Assembly (NCBI RefSeq): GCF_002154225.1
Contig: NZ_MTSE01000002.1
Span: 558,001 to 622,000 of the forward strand
Reading direction: 5' to 3'
Source of the DNA: Hymenobacter crusticola
Lineage (GTDB): Bacteria; Bacteroidota; Bacteroidia; Cytophagales; Hymenobacteraceae
DNA: 64,000 nucleotides
Within the stretch, counting starts at the first letter, position 1; each line of letters opens with the position of its first letter. Of this stretch, positions 1 to 9,751 are shown piece by piece. Both the position numbers and the translations under genes were made by a program. The notes beneath the pieces are model-generated. The model did no database searches. It saw only the letters and a program-made list of their open reading frames with translations, and was not told the origin of the DNA.

Positions 1-1271
1 GGAGGAGTCACTTGTTGTTTGCTAAGCCGCTGGAGCACTACCACCAGCACTAGCACGATAGTGCCGCAGATAATACCGAGCACTGGTGCAGTCGTAACGC
101 CTAGGGCCCAGCCATTGAGCTTGGCACTAAGCACGTCGCAGAAGTTTACCAGCGCCATGTATGTCGTAAACTGCGAGCCTTCCACTTTCGCCTGGCACAG
201 GGCCATTAGGGCGGGAAGAGCGGCTACGCTAAAGCACGGGTCGGCCATATTGGTGAGCAGCAGCCCAGCCGTGCCCACACCTTTGTAGTGCCAGAGGAAA
301 TACAAACTGCTAAATCCAAGCAGGAAAATACCTAGCCCGAGCATCACCCAGCGTTGCAGCCGTCCGGCTCCCACCCGGTCCGAAATCATGCCGCCCCCTA
401 CGAGTAATACTAGCGTAGCGAGGCTGCCCCAACTGCCCTGCAAGATCGAAACATCACTGTCGGGCCAGTGCAGGCTGTGGATGAGGTGGAACGAATACGC
501 CCGACCAAAAAGCCCCGCGCACAAGTACACCAGAGCGATAATGCCGAACAAACGCAGGCTGCGGGTCTCGGTAACGCTGTGATAAAGCGTTTTGAACAGC
601 CAGCGCAACGACGGATTCTGGGCAGCTTCCTCCCGCGTTTGCCGCGCCCCAAACCTAGGGATAAGCTGGTCGTGGCGGTCGAGGCGAATGAAAAAGGTGA
701 GCACCGTTAGCGCCAGCAAGATCAACGACTGGGTAAGGGCCGCCTGATGAAAACCGTAGCGATGCAGCAAGTAAGACAACACGGCCGCGCCAAACGAAAT
801 ACCCATCAAGTAGCCCGCCCGCATCAGGCCATTCACGCGGCCGCGCTCCGCTTCGGGCGTCACCTCAATGGCAATGGCATCGACGCTAGCATCCTGGATG
901 GAAGCGAAAATGCTGTGTACAAAGAACAGCCCCGACATGAGTGGCAACTGCGCTACGGGGTCATGGATGAGTAGCAACGACAGCGACACCAGCATGGCTA
1001 CCAGCTGCGTAAGCACCACCCATTGCTTGCGGTGCCCAATAACGGAGTACTGGTATTTGTCAATTAGTGGCCCCCACACGAACTGAAACGTCCAGGGGAT
1101 GCCCACGATAGCTGCAAACGAACCCACTGCCTCCGCCGTCAACCCCTTGCCAATCAGATAGTTGTAAACCGCCGTGAGCGCAAAGCCCGACGGGATACCC
1201 TGCATGACGTAGAGGTAGAAGAAGGTAAAGTACCGTAGCCCGACACTTTCTTTCAGAACAGGAGCTGCCAC
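1..1271 (-). CDS. MFS permease, AmpG/PAT-like (3' end outside window)
   Basis: The reverse strand encodes about 423 residues of an integral membrane transporter and runs off the left edge. It begins VAAPVLKESVGLRYFTFFYL and has many hydrophobic segments. A conserved acidic and basic loop after the fourth segment (QDASVDAIAIEVTPEAERGR) is typical of the AmpG/PAT branch of the major facilitator superfamily, whose members move muropeptides, acetyl-CoA or sugars across the inner membrane. The start is a GTG, because an in-frame TAA lies only nine bases upstream and the first ATG (residue 23) would cut off most of the first membrane helix. It is divergent from the ECF sigma gene. The substrate cannot be told from sequence. 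Confidence 0.82.
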   Translation of the reverse strand, partial: MAAPVLKESVGLRYFTFFYLYVMQGIPSGFALTAVYNYLIGKGLTAEAVGSFAAIVGIPWTFQFVWGPLIDKYQYSVIGHRKQWVVLTQLVAMLVSLSLLLIHDPVAQLPLMSGLFFVHSIFASIQDASVDAIAIEVTPEAERGRVNGLMRAGYLMGISFGAAVLSYLLHRYGFHQAALTQSLILLALTVLTFFIRLDRHDQLIPRFGARQTREEAAQNPSLRWLFKTLYHSVTETRSLRLFGIIALVYLCAGLFGRAYSFHLIHSLHWPDSDVSILQGSWGSLATLVLLVGGGMISDRVGAGRLQRWVMLGLGIFLLGFSSLYFLWHYKGVGTAGLLLTNMADPCFSVAALPALMALCQAKVEGSQFTTYMALVNFCDVLSAKLNGWALGVTTAPVLGIICGTIVLVLVVVLQRLSKQQVTP

Positions 1272-1574
1272 AAAGATCCGTTAAGCCAGTAAATCGGGGC
1301 GACTTATGGCGTGCTGAATAACCTAATTAATTCTTTGTTTGTTTAAAAAATGCAAGCGCAATGGCGGAGCTTTGGCTTCGTTTTGAAGCGCAAAAGGGCT
1401 AGGTTGCTTCTGCGGCTTATGTTGGTCGTCATTACCTGTTTAGCGCGCACCTCTTATGTGCTGTTGCGCTCAACCGCAGCGACAACTAGCCGTAGCAGTA
1501 ATCGAGAGCGAAACAGTATATTCGCTTTGCCCTTGCCCACCTAGCTGCCCATTCTTGTGAATTCTTCTCTCCGA
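1272..1574. other. Divergent intergenic region, no gene seen
   Basis: This region separates the divergent permease and sigma factor genes and should hold both promoters. A short plus-strand open frame (1350-1544) has no recognisable protein features and a composition unlike the neighbours. A near match to the Bacteroidota -7 element (a TTTG box preceded by a one-base mismatch) lies around 1521-1530, ahead of the sigma gene. Confidence 0.4.
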
Positions 1575-2159
1575 ATGTATTCTTCTTGGTCGGACGCTGC
1601 GCTGCTAGATGCGTTGCGCGCACACGACGAAGAAGCCTTCGGAGAAATATATCGGCGCTATTGTTACCGACTCTTCACCCTCGCGTATGGCAAGCTGAAA
1701 AGCCGCGAAGTAGCTGAGGAGCTAGTGCAGGACTTGTTCGAATCGCTTTGGAGCAAGCGAGCTACCGCTACCATTCAGCAGTTGGACTATTACTTGTTCT
1801 CCGCGCTCCGCTACCGGATCATCAACTATATCAAGGCGCAAAAAGTCAGGGCAGGCTACGAGCTATTCTGCCGCGTGTCGCTGTCGGAAACCGATACCAA
1901 CACCGAAGATTCGCTGGCTCTGGATGATTTAAACTCGGCCTTTGCCGCCGGGCTGCGGCAACTGCCAGAAAAGTCGCGCGAGGTATTTCGGCTGAGTCGC
2001 CTAGAGCATTATACCGTATCAGAAATTTCGGCTCGTGTGCACTTATCGGAAAAAACGGTCGAGTACCACCTGACCAAGTCGCTGAAGCTGCTGCGAAGCT
2101 ACCTGCGCGAGTTTCTGCTGATTTTGTTGCCACTACTGCTATTCATTAAGGATAGATAG
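1575..2159 (+). CDS. ECF RNA polymerase sigma factor, FecI-like
   Basis: The product is about 194 residues, normal for an ECF sigma-70 factor with only regions 2 and 4. Region 2 lies near residues 20-85 (AFGEIYRRYCYRLF, then EELVQDLFESLW) and region 4 near 120-175, with the helix-turn-helix VSEISARVHLSEKTVEYHL. A hydrophobic tail (FLLILLPLLLF) ends the protein. I chose the ATG at 1575, since the peptide from there matches family N termini. An in-frame GTG at 1557 is the alternative. It lies directly before a FecR anti-sigma gene and an STN-type SusC, the standard surface-signalling arrangement in Bacteroidota, so it probably directs transcription of the downstream glycan locus and is held inactive by FecR. 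Confidence 0.93.
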   Translation: MYSSWSDAALLDALRAHDEEAFGEIYRRYCYRLFTLAYGKLKSREVAEELVQDLFESLWSKRATATIQQLDYYLFSALRYRIINYIKAQKVRAGYELFCRVSLSETDTNTEDSLALDDLNSAFAAGLRQLPEKSREVFRLSRLEHYTVSEISARVHLSEKTVEYHLTKSLKLLRSYLREFLLILLPLLLFIKDR

Positions 2160-2296
2160 AGCGCTGTACATCAATATGTTGGCGCGTAAGAATAGTAGTA
2201 GCGCCCTAGGCAACGTAAAAAAAGTGCTGGTTCGTTTTAGGGGTGTGCCTGGTTTCGTTGACTTCCTTTTTAGAAGCCCGCCTAACCTCTGCTACT

Positions 2297-3337
2297 GTGA
2301 CGGAATCTGAGTTCCATATTCTTCTTCAGCGCTACCTCGACGGCTGTTGCACGCCCAACGAGCAAGCTCTAGTGGATCAATGGTACGACCGACTGGAGCA
2401 GGCCGAAGCGAAAATGCTACCTAGCCAAAACCAGGAAGCGATAGAAGATGCCATTTGGCACCGCATGGTGCGCACGCAGCCAGTTGCTGCCCCCGTGGCC
2501 AAGGTAGTGCAGCATCCGGCGTCTTTCTGGCAAACGCCTCTTGTGCGGTGGGCAGCCGTATTAGCTCTGGTTGCCGTTGGGCTAGGTGTATTGTTCGGAT
2601 TGAGCGGCCGGTCTTGGTTGGCGGGGCAAGAAGTAGCCACGGCGAAAGACAGCTGGACGCGCCGCACTAACACCACCCGGCAGGTGCAGGCTTTTACGCT
2701 GCCCGACGGTAGCCGTATTACGTTGAATCCAGGTAGTAGTCTGCGATATGCCGCAGGGTTTGCCGGACCTAGGCGCGAGGTATATCTGGTGGGAGAGGCT
2801 TTCTTTAAGGTGAGCAAAAACCCGCACCGCCCTTTTCTGGTATTCACCAAACAGGTAGTGACCACCGTACTTGGCACGAGCTTCCGGGTGAAGGCCTATT
2901 CGGGTAGTAAAGAAGCTTCCGTGGCTGTACGAGAGGGCAAAGTAGCAGTGCAAGCCCGCACCGCCGCCAACTTAGATGCTACACCCGCTAAGCCCTCCGC
3001 CAACGGCGTGTTGTTGCTCCCCAATCAGCAGGTGGTGTACTCGGCTGCCAGTCACCACTTGACGAAAGCCCTGGTGGCAAAGCCGGTGGTGCTAGCTCCC
3101 CAGACATTCGAGTTTGAGGAACGACCCGTGCCGGAAGTTCTTACTGCGTTGGAGAAGGCCTACGGGATAGCAATGGTGTACAACAAGGCCAAGCTGGCTG
3201 GCTGTACCGTGAGCATTGCCTTCTACAAGGAGCCCTTATTCGAAAAGCTAGACCTGCTGTGCAAATCCTTGGGTGCTTACTACACGCTGGAGGGTACGCA
3301 AGTCGTCATTCATAGCAATGGCTGTCAAACAAACTGA
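2297..3337 (+). CDS. FecR family anti-sigma factor
   Basis: This is a single-pass inner-membrane regulator of about 346 residues. The cytoplasmic N terminus (residues 1-80) has the family pattern LLQRYLDGCCTPNEQALVDQWY. One membrane helix follows at about 83-103, then the periplasmic FecR domain (about 125-220, with FTLPDGSRITLNPGSSLRY) and a C-terminal DUF4974 domain (from about 265, FEFEERPVPEVLTALEKAYG). No ATG fits. The GTG at 2297 gives the usual short N terminus, while an upstream GTG at 2243 would add 18 atypical residues. FecR proteins bind the cognate ECF sigma at the membrane and receive the signal from the STN domain of the outer-membrane transporter, here the next gene. Confidence 0.92.
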   Translation: MTESEFHILLQRYLDGCCTPNEQALVDQWYDRLEQAEAKMLPSQNQEAIEDAIWHRMVRTQPVAAPVAKVVQHPASFWQTPLVRWAAVLALVAVGLGVLFGLSGRSWLAGQEVATAKDSWTRRTNTTRQVQAFTLPDGSRITLNPGSSLRYAAGFAGPRREVYLVGEAFFKVSKNPHRPFLVFTKQVVTTVLGTSFRVKAYSGSKEASVAVREGKVAVQARTAANLDATPAKPSANGVLLLPNQQVVYSAASHHLTKALVAKPVVLAPQTFEFEERPVPEVLTALEKAYGIAMVYNKAKLAGCTVSIAFYKEPLFEKLDLLCKSLGAYYTLEGTQVVIHSNGCQTN

Positions 3338-3451
3338 GCGTTAGCATCTGGTTGTTTTCTATATAAGGTTTTGTCTTACTGCTGATTAACGCATCCCGTC
3401 AGATGCGAAAGGTTGGCTGTTTTCTTTAGTTCCCACCATAATCTCACACTC

Positions 3452-6400
3452 ATGAAAAACCCATTACGGCTTTCACCACCTCTTTGGCGTCCGCTCCGAG
3501 TGGTATTGTTGCAACTGGTCCTTACCTGCCTGCTAGCTAGCGTCGCAACGGCGCGCCCGAGCTTAGCCCAGACTGTATTAGAGCGCAAAATTACCCTTCA
3601 GGTAGAGGCACAAACCATAAAGGCGACGCTAAACCAGATTGCCAAGCAGACCAACATTCGCTTCGTTTACAGTCAGCAACTAATTGGGGCTGAGCGCAAA
3701 GTGACTTTGCGCGCTAAGAATGAGCCGTTGGAGCTCGTGCTAGATGAGATCCTGGCGCCACTGAAAATCCAGTACGAAGTAAGCGAAGACCGCGTCGTGT
3801 TGCGCATGCCTTCTAAGCCAGTTTCTGCAAACGTTTCAGTAAACCAGGATATTACCGTAACCGGCCGCGTACTTGATGATAAAGGCGAAGGGCTGCCGGG
3901 CGTAAACGTGGTTGTAAAAGGCACGACCAATGGTACTCAAACTGGCGGCGACGGTAGCTACACGCTCACGGCTCCCGATCAAGGTATCTTGGTTTTCTCC
4001 TTCGTAGGTTTCAATCCGCAGGAAGTTGCCATTGCTGGCCGCACCACGGTGAACGTGAACCTAGCTCCTGATACCAAGACGCTGAATGAAGTGGTGGTAG
4101 TGGGCTACGGCACGCAGGCTAAAAGCGAAGTAACCGGTGCTATTGCTTCTGTAAAGGGGGAAGAGCTCGTAAATCAAGCCTCTCAGAATCCGGTTAGCTC
4201 ATTGCAAGGGCGGGTCGCAGGCTTGCAAATCACCAACTCTGGTGCGCCTGGTACCTCCCCTGATGTACGCATACGCGGCATTGGCTCAATTGCAGGTAGC
4301 GCGCCGCTTTACGTGGTAGATGGTACGTTCGTGCCCGATTTGAGCTTCGTTAACCAAGACGATATTGCCTCCATCGAGGTATTGAAGGATGCAGCGAGTG
4401 CTTCCATTTATGGGGTACGCGCCGCTAATGGCGTAATCATCGTCACGACCAAGCGTGGCAAGCAAGGCACACCACGTATCAATTACAATGGCTTTGTGGG
4501 CGTGCAGAAGGTGACCAACCAAGTAGAGATGGCCAACGCGCAACAGTACGCTACACTCATCAACGAAAAGAATGGACCTAACTCATTAGCTACCAGCCTG
4601 CCGAGTACCGATTGGTTGAAGCAAACTACGCAGCCTGCCACCATCCATAATCATCAGTTGAGCTTGTCGGGTGGTTCCGATAAAATCTCGTACAGCTTTA
4701 GCGGTAGCTACCTGAACCAGGAAGGCCTGATCAAGAAGAACAACTTTGAGCGTATCACTGCTCGTTTGCAGACGGACTTCAACGCTACGGAGCACATCAA
4801 GCTAGGCTACAGCGCCATTTTCGCTAATACTAATTCGCGCGATATTCCGAGCGATATTTTTTACCAAGCTTTTATTGCTCCGCCGGTACTTCAGCCTTTT
4901 CTCCCAAATGGCCGATACGGTGATCCTAACTTAATCGGTAGTGGCCTAGGTAACTTCAGCAATCCACAAGGCAGCCTCGACTACTACAATCAAAAAACGA
5001 ACGGACAAACGCTGGTTAGCAACGTGTTTGCTTCGTTTAACATCTTAAAGGACTTCACGTTCCGTACAAGTGTTGGTATCAACTACGCCAGCACCAAGTT
5101 CTACAACTACCGCAAAGCCGACTCGCTCACTACGGCGCAGGTGTATCGGGGCAATACGTTGCGGAAAGGCTTTGGGCGGTCGAGTACGTTGCAGTGGGAG
5201 AATACGCTGACGTATGACAAGACCGTTGGCGACCACCACATCACCGCCTTGCTTGGCAACACTGCGTTGCGCACCCGCGTCGAGCAAGTTATCGGCTCGA
5301 TAAACGGCGTGCCGCCTGGTTCGGATGCAAACTACTACTTCAACCTAGGTACCGTAGGCACAAGCAACCTCGAAAACCCAGTAGATCTGTTTACGCTAGC
5401 TTCCTATTTTGGCCGCGTCAACTACGCTTATAAAGACCGCTACTTACTGACCGCAAGCTTCCGCCGCGATGGTTCCTCGAAGTTCAGCAAGCGCTGGGGT
5501 AACTTCCCTTCCGTTGGGGCCGGTTGGGTTTTATCGGAAGAGTCTTTCCTGAAGGAAAACGGGATCTTTGACTTCCTGAAGTTGCGCGTGAGCTACGGCT
5601 TGCTCGGCAACGACCAAGTGGTGAATAACATTGCCATCCAGCGGGCTAGCTTTTTGGCTGGTTACACTTCTTTCTTCGGCGGTCAGGCAAACACAGGAGC
5701 TAGCATCGACACGCAGGTGCCGCCAAACCTAGCGTGGGAGAAAGTGCGCGAAGGAGATGCTGGTTTGGAAATGCGTTTCCTCAACAACCGCCTGACAGCA
5801 GAAGTAGATTACTACGACCGGCGCACCATTGATGCCGTGTTCCCGATTCCGGTACTCACCTCGCCTGGCTACACCAACGCCGGTGGGTTTTATGCTAACA
5901 ATGCCTCCTTCAAGAATTCGGGGGTAGAAGTTGCCGTACGCTGGGCCGCCGATGCCGGCACCGACTTCAGCTACAGCGTAGGGTTCACGGGAGGCTACAA
6001 CCAGAACAAAGTGCTGTCGACAGCCGGTGGCGATGCTCCTCTGTTTGCTGGTGGGTTGCCCGTTGGTGGTTATCTAACCACAGTTTCGCGCGTAGGCGCA
6101 CCGATTGGCTCGTTCTACGGCTACCAAGTACAGGGCATTTTTCAGTCAGAGCAAGATGTCGCTAGATCTGCTCAGACTGATGCCAAAGCAGGCGACTTCC
6201 AGTACCGCGACCAAAATGGTGACGGTGTGATTGACGACCGCGACAAGGTAATCATCGGCAACCCGAACCCTAAGTTCAGCTACGGTCTCAACACGAACTT
6301 CCGCTACAAGGCAGTCGATTTACAAGTTGACTTCCAAGGGGTAGGCGGGGTCGACATTTACAATGCAACGCGTGGCGTGCGCTACGGCAACGAGAACTAT

Positions 6401-6832
6401 ACCGAAGAGTTCTACAATAAGCGGTGGCACGGGGCTGGTACCTCGAACACGTACCCGTCCGCTAATCTTACAGGCCGTAACCTAGATCCGAGTGATTTCT
6501 ACGTGGAGAAAGGCGACTATGTGCGGTTGCGCAATATTCAGCTAGGATATAACCTGCCCAAAACCTTATTCGGCGAGAAGGCACGCATTCAGGGTATTCG
6601 CATCTACGCAAATGCCCAGAACCTATTTACGCTCACCAACTACAGCGGCTTCACGCCGGAAGTTGGGACGTCGTACGACCCAACGAGAAGACCGTACTCC
6701 GCGGCCAACCCCACCGGCTACGTGACCGCAACGGGCAGCAACAGCGGCACGAACCCCACTAGCTCGGGTATCGACCTAAATGTGTACCCGCTATCGGTTA
6801 CCTACAACTTCGGGGTGAACGTGAGCTTCTAA
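3452..6832 (+). CDS. SusC/RagA TonB-dependent transporter with STN domain
   Basis: This is an outer-membrane transporter of about 1126 residues. After a signal peptide (about 1-40) comes an STN domain (about 45-105, ITLQVEAQTIKATLNQIAKQ), then a carboxypeptidase-regulatory-like domain (about 130-215, GRVLDDKGEGLPGVNVVVKG), a plug (about 225-330, LYVVDGTFVPD and ASIYGVRAANGVIIVTTK) and a beta-barrel ending in Phe. The start was set at the ATG that opens the signal peptide; an upstream frame extension to 3413 lacks one. The STN domain is the periplasmic signalling module that contacts FecR, so this protein is both importer and sensor. SusD follows after 18 bases. The substrate is inferred from the enzymes downstream to be a glucan. 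Confidence 0.96.
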   Translation: MKNPLRLSPPLWRPLRVVLLQLVLTCLLASVATARPSLAQTVLERKITLQVEAQTIKATLNQIAKQTNIRFVYSQQLIGAERKVTLRAKNEPLELVLDEILAPLKIQYEVSEDRVVLRMPSKPVSANVSVNQDITVTGRVLDDKGEGLPGVNVVVKGTTNGTQTGGDGSYTLTAPDQGILVFSFVGFNPQEVAIAGRTTVNVNLAPDTKTLNEVVVVGYGTQAKSEVTGAIASVKGEELVNQASQNPVSSLQGRVAGLQITNSGAPGTSPDVRIRGIGSIAGSAPLYVVDGTFVPDLSFVNQDDIASIEVLKDAASASIYGVRAANGVIIVTTKRGKQGTPRINYNGFVGVQKVTNQVEMANAQQYATLINEKNGPNSLATSLPSTDWLKQTTQPATIHNHQLSLSGGSDKISYSFSGSYLNQEGLIKKNNFERITARLQTDFNATEHIKLGYSAIFANTNSRDIPSDIFYQAFIAPPVLQPFLPNGRYGDPNLIGSGLGNFSNPQGSLDYYNQKTNGQTLVSNVFASFNILKDFTFRTSVGINYASTKFYNYRKADSLTTAQVYRGNTLRKGFGRSSTLQWENTLTYDKTVGDHHITALLGNTALRTRVEQVIGSINGVPPGSDANYYFNLGTVGTSNLENPVDLFTLASYFGRVNYAYKDRYLLTASFRRDGSSKFSKRWGNFPSVGAGWVLSEESFLKENGIFDFLKLRVSYGLLGNDQVVNNIAIQRASFLAGYTSFFGGQANTGASIDTQVPPNLAWEKVREGDAGLEMRFLNNRLTAEVDYYDRRTIDAVFPIPVLTSPGYTNAGGFYANNASFKNSGVEVAVRWAADAGTDFSYSVGFTGGYNQNKVLSTAGGDAPLFAGGLPVGGYLTTVSRVGAPIGSFYGYQVQGIFQSEQDVARSAQTDAKAGDFQYRDQNGDGVIDDRDKVIIGNPNPKFSYGLNTNFRYKAVDLQVDFQGVGGVDIYNATRGVRYGNENYTEEFYNKRWHGAGTSNTYPSANLTGRNLDPSDFYVEKGDYVRLRNIQLGYNLPKTLFGEKARIQGIRIYANAQNLFTLTNYSGFTPEVGTSYDPTRRPYSAANPTGYVTATGSNSGTNPTSSGIDLNVYPLSVTYNFGVNVSF

Positions 6833-6850
6833 ACGCAAAAGACTACATCA

Positions 6851-8314
6851 ATGAAAACCTCTTTCTATACTTTCCGGCGCCGTGCGGTGCTGGCCTTGGG
6901 CATCCTAGGTCTGATGGGCGTTGGCTCGTGCAGTGAATCGTACCTGAATGTGACGCCGCAAGGACAACCCCAGAGTGAGCAGTTCTTCACCAACCAAGAG
7001 CAGGCCTTGCAAGGCGTGAACGCCATTTATGGTAAGCTGCGCGATTGGAACCTGATTGCTTTCAACTGGCTAGCTGTCACTACGCTAACCTCAGATGATG
7101 CGGAGAAAGGAAGCGTCGCCGGCGATGCGGCCTTCTTAGACGACTACACCTTCTTCCGCATGACTGCCACCACGGGGCCAGCGGAAGGGTATTGGGCTGG
7201 TCAGTTTCAGGGCATCAACTTGTGCAACCAAGTAATTACCAAAGTGCCCTCTATTGATATGGATGGCACCTTAAAAAACCGCTTAGTAGCCGAAGCGCAA
7301 TTTGTGCGGGCCTACCATTATTTCAACTTGGTGCGTGCTTTTGGTGGGGTGCCATTGCACACCAAACCTGCGGAAACGCCGGATGAGCTAAACCCGGTCC
7401 GCGCTTCGCAAGATGAAGTGTATACCTTCATTGTCAGTGACCTAACTGCGGCAGCGGCCGTGTTGCCTCAAGCGTATTCGGCTAGCGACGTAGGCCGGGC
7501 CACGAAGGGAGCGGCGCTGTCGTTGCTGGCGAAAGTGAAGCTGTATCAGAAGCAGTGGGCTGATGTGGTGACACTGACTGACCAAGTGCAAGGGCTAGGG
7601 TACTCGCTTGCGCCCGACTTCTACCAGATGTTCCGGGTTGCGGGCGAAAACGGCCCTGAGTCGATTTTCGAGGTGCAGACGCAAACGCTGGTAGGCAACT
7701 GCGATGCTTCTAATAGCCAATGGGCCGAGGTGCAAGGACCACGACCCCAATTTGGCTGGGGCTTCTTCAACCCCACCGCGGATCTAGAAAATGCCTTTGA
7801 GCCCGGCGACAAGCGTAAGATTGGTACCATCTTGGCGCGCGGTACACTCACGCCTTCTGGCGATTCCGTTACGGCCAAATCGCCGAACCCGCGCTACAAC
7901 ATGAAGGCTTATGTGCCTAACTCGGTGACGAAAGCTTGTAGCTACGGCCGTGACCAGAACATCCGCATTCTCCGCTTGGGCGATGTGCTGCTCATGAATG
8001 CTGAAGCGGCAAACGAGCTAGGCCAAACGGCTAAAGCCTTGGCTTCGGTTAACCGGATTCGGGTACGTGCAGGATTAGCGCCTTTAGCATCTACTCTCTC
8101 GCAGGAGGCGCTACGCCAAGCTATCTACAAGGAACGTCGGTTGGAGCTAGCTCTCGAAAATGGTGACCGTTTTTTCGACTTGGTACGGCAAGGCCGCGCC
8201 GCTACGGTGCTGGCTAGTAAAGGCTTCAAAGCTGGCAAAAACGAATTAATGCCAATTCCGCAAAGCCAAATCACCTTGAGTGGTGGCCGGCTCACGCAGA
8301 ACCCTGGTTATTAA
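6851..8314 (+). CDS. SusD/RagB nutrient-binding outer-membrane lipoprotein
   Basis: The product has 487 residues. It starts with a lipoprotein signal peptide whose lipobox ends GVGSC, making Cys27 the lipidated residue. The body has the SusD arrangement: an N-terminal helical TPR-like region (QFVRAYHYFNLVRAFGGVPL) and a C-terminal region with the conserved YKERRLELALENGDRFFDLV. SusD proteins sit on the cell surface as the lid of the SusC barrel and capture glycans. The 18-base gap to susC and the strong hairpin after the stop indicate one transcript with the sigma-regulated genes upstream. The ligand is not visible from sequence. Confidence 0.95.
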   Translation: MKTSFYTFRRRAVLALGILGLMGVGSCSESYLNVTPQGQPQSEQFFTNQEQALQGVNAIYGKLRDWNLIAFNWLAVTTLTSDDAEKGSVAGDAAFLDDYTFFRMTATTGPAEGYWAGQFQGINLCNQVITKVPSIDMDGTLKNRLVAEAQFVRAYHYFNLVRAFGGVPLHTKPAETPDELNPVRASQDEVYTFIVSDLTAAAAVLPQAYSASDVGRATKGAALSLLAKVKLYQKQWADVVTLTDQVQGLGYSLAPDFYQMFRVAGENGPESIFEVQTQTLVGNCDASNSQWAEVQGPRPQFGWGFFNPTADLENAFEPGDKRKIGTILARGTLTPSGDSVTAKSPNPRYNMKAYVPNSVTKACSYGRDQNIRILRLGDVLLMNAEAANELGQTAKALASVNRIRVRAGLAPLASTLSQEALRQAIYKERRLELALENGDRFFDLVRQGRAATVLASKGFKAGKNELMPIPQSQITLSGGRLTQNPGY

Positions 8315-8319
8315 TCACG

Positions 8320-8358
8320 AAAGCGGGAGCTGGCAATAGCTAGCTCCCGCTTTTGGTT
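8320..8358 (+). terminator. Terminator after susD
   Basis: A 12-base stem (AAAGCGGGAGCT pairing with AGCTCCCGCTTT) with a short loop is followed by a T-rich run. It lies six bases after the susD stop, so the glycosidase genes downstream may have their own promoter or depend on read-through. Confidence 0.75.
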
Positions 8359-8407
8359 TTGCCTCGCTACCCAACCTAGCTCAGTACTTCGTTCCTACTT
8401 GCCACCC

Positions 8408-9745
8408 ATGAAGCATTCTTTCCTTTTTGCCTTCTTCTTCTTTTTAACCACTTCGCTGCTTGCCCAGCAACTACCCGCAGTAGGCAGTGGTGTCCAACGC
8501 CCGCGCAAGCTCTCCGACGAGCAATTGCTCGACCTGGTGCAGAAACAAACCTTCCGCTATTTCTGGGACTTTGGCCACCCAGTGAGTGGCATGGCGCGGG
8601 AGCGCAGCAACAAGTCCTTCGATTACGGCGACGAAGTGGTAACCACCGGCGGTACGGGCTTCGGCCTCATGGCCATCATCGTGGCCGCCGAGCGCAAGTG
8701 GATTACGCGCGAGCAAGCCGCTGAGCGGGTGCTGAAGATTGTCAACTTTCTGTGGAAAGCCGACATGTACCACGGCGTGTTTCCGCACTGGATGGACGGC
8801 GCAACCGGCAAAACCATCCGCTTCAGCCTAAAGGATGATGGTGGCGATATTGTGGAAACATCGTTCCTGTACGAAGGCCTGATTTGCGCCCGCCAGTACT
8901 TCACGAAGGACACTCCTGCGGAAAGCCAACTACGCAACAAGATCCTGTGGATGTGGGAGAACGTGGAGTGGAACTGGCACACCCAAGGCGGTCAAAACGT
9001 GCTCTACTGGCACTGGAGCCCGAATAACGGCTGGAGCATGAACCACCAGATTCACGGCTGGAACGAGTGCCTCGTGACGTACGTGCTGGCGGCTTCCTCG
9101 CCCAAGTACGCCATTGAGAAGAAGGTGTACGACCAAGGCTGGGCCACGGGTGATTACTTCAAGAATGGGAAGAAGTACCTAGGTACCACCCTGCCGCTGG
9201 GCTTCGACTACGGCGGACCGCTGTTCTTCTCGCATTACTCTTTCCTCGGTATCGATCCGCACGGCCTCAAAGACCAGTACGCTGACTACTGGCAGCAGAA
9301 CCAAGCCCACACGCGCATCAACTACGACTATTGCGTATCGAACCCCAAGAAGTACAAGGGCTACGGCAAAAACAGCTGGGGCCTCACCGCTTCGGATAGC
9401 TACAAGGGCTACGCCGCGCACTCGCCCACCGAAGACCTCGGCGTGATTTCGCCCACCGCCGCGCTGTCGGCCATGCCCTACGCGCCGGCTGAGTCGATGC
9501 TAGCTTTGAAGCACTTCTACAACGACCTCGGCGACAAAATCTGGGGCGAATACGGCTTCGTGGACGGCTTCAGCGAGCAGCACGATTGGTACGCAAAGTC
9601 CTACCTAGCCATCGACCAAGGTCCCATCGTGGGCATGATTGAGAACCACCGGACAGGCTTGCTGTGGAAGCTGTTCATGAGCTCCCCCGACGTGCAGCGC
9701 GGCCTCAAGAACCTAGGGTTTGAAAGCCCGCATTTGAAGAAGTAA
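8408..9745 (+). CDS. Glucoamylase-like family protein (GH144-type, COG5368)
   Basis: The product has about 445 residues with a signal peptide (residues 1-18, ending LLAQ). It carries the family's hallmark N-terminal block FRYFWDFGHPVSGMARERS and the Trp-rich segments LYWHWSPNNGWSMNHQIHGW and LGFDYGGPLFFSHYSFLG of the glycoamylase-like domain. Characterised members of this family (GH144) are endo-beta-1,2-glucanases, and others are unassigned. The ATG at 8408 opens the signal peptide; a TTG nine bases upstream is less likely. It belongs to the glycan locus and probably acts in the periplasm or at the outer membrane. The match to the family is strong, but beta-1,2 specificity is an inference. 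Confidence 0.87.
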   Translation: MKHSFLFAFFFFLTTSLLAQQLPAVGSGVQRPRKLSDEQLLDLVQKQTFRYFWDFGHPVSGMARERSNKSFDYGDEVVTTGGTGFGLMAIIVAAERKWITREQAAERVLKIVNFLWKADMYHGVFPHWMDGATGKTIRFSLKDDGGDIVETSFLYEGLICARQYFTKDTPAESQLRNKILWMWENVEWNWHTQGGQNVLYWHWSPNNGWSMNHQIHGWNECLVTYVLAASSPKYAIEKKVYDQGWATGDYFKNGKKYLGTTLPLGFDYGGPLFFSHYSFLGIDPHGLKDQYADYWQQNQAHTRINYDYCVSNPKKYKGYGKNSWGLTASDSYKGYAAHSPTEDLGVISPTAALSAMPYAPAESMLALKHFYNDLGDKIWGEYGFVDGFSEQHDWYAKSYLAIDQGPIVGMIENHRTGLLWKLFMSSPDVQRGLKNLGFESPHLKK

Positions 9746-9751
9746 GCGCCA

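Noticed and set aside
1350..1544. Short plus-strand frame as a small protein
   Set aside because: It is rich in Arg, Ser and Thr without a signal or domain pattern and lies in a divergent promoter region.
8471..9421. Long antisense frames opposite the glycosidase, mutase and other GC-rich genes
   Set aside because: They are shadows of strongly coding GC-rich genes; the sense strands carry the recognised domains.
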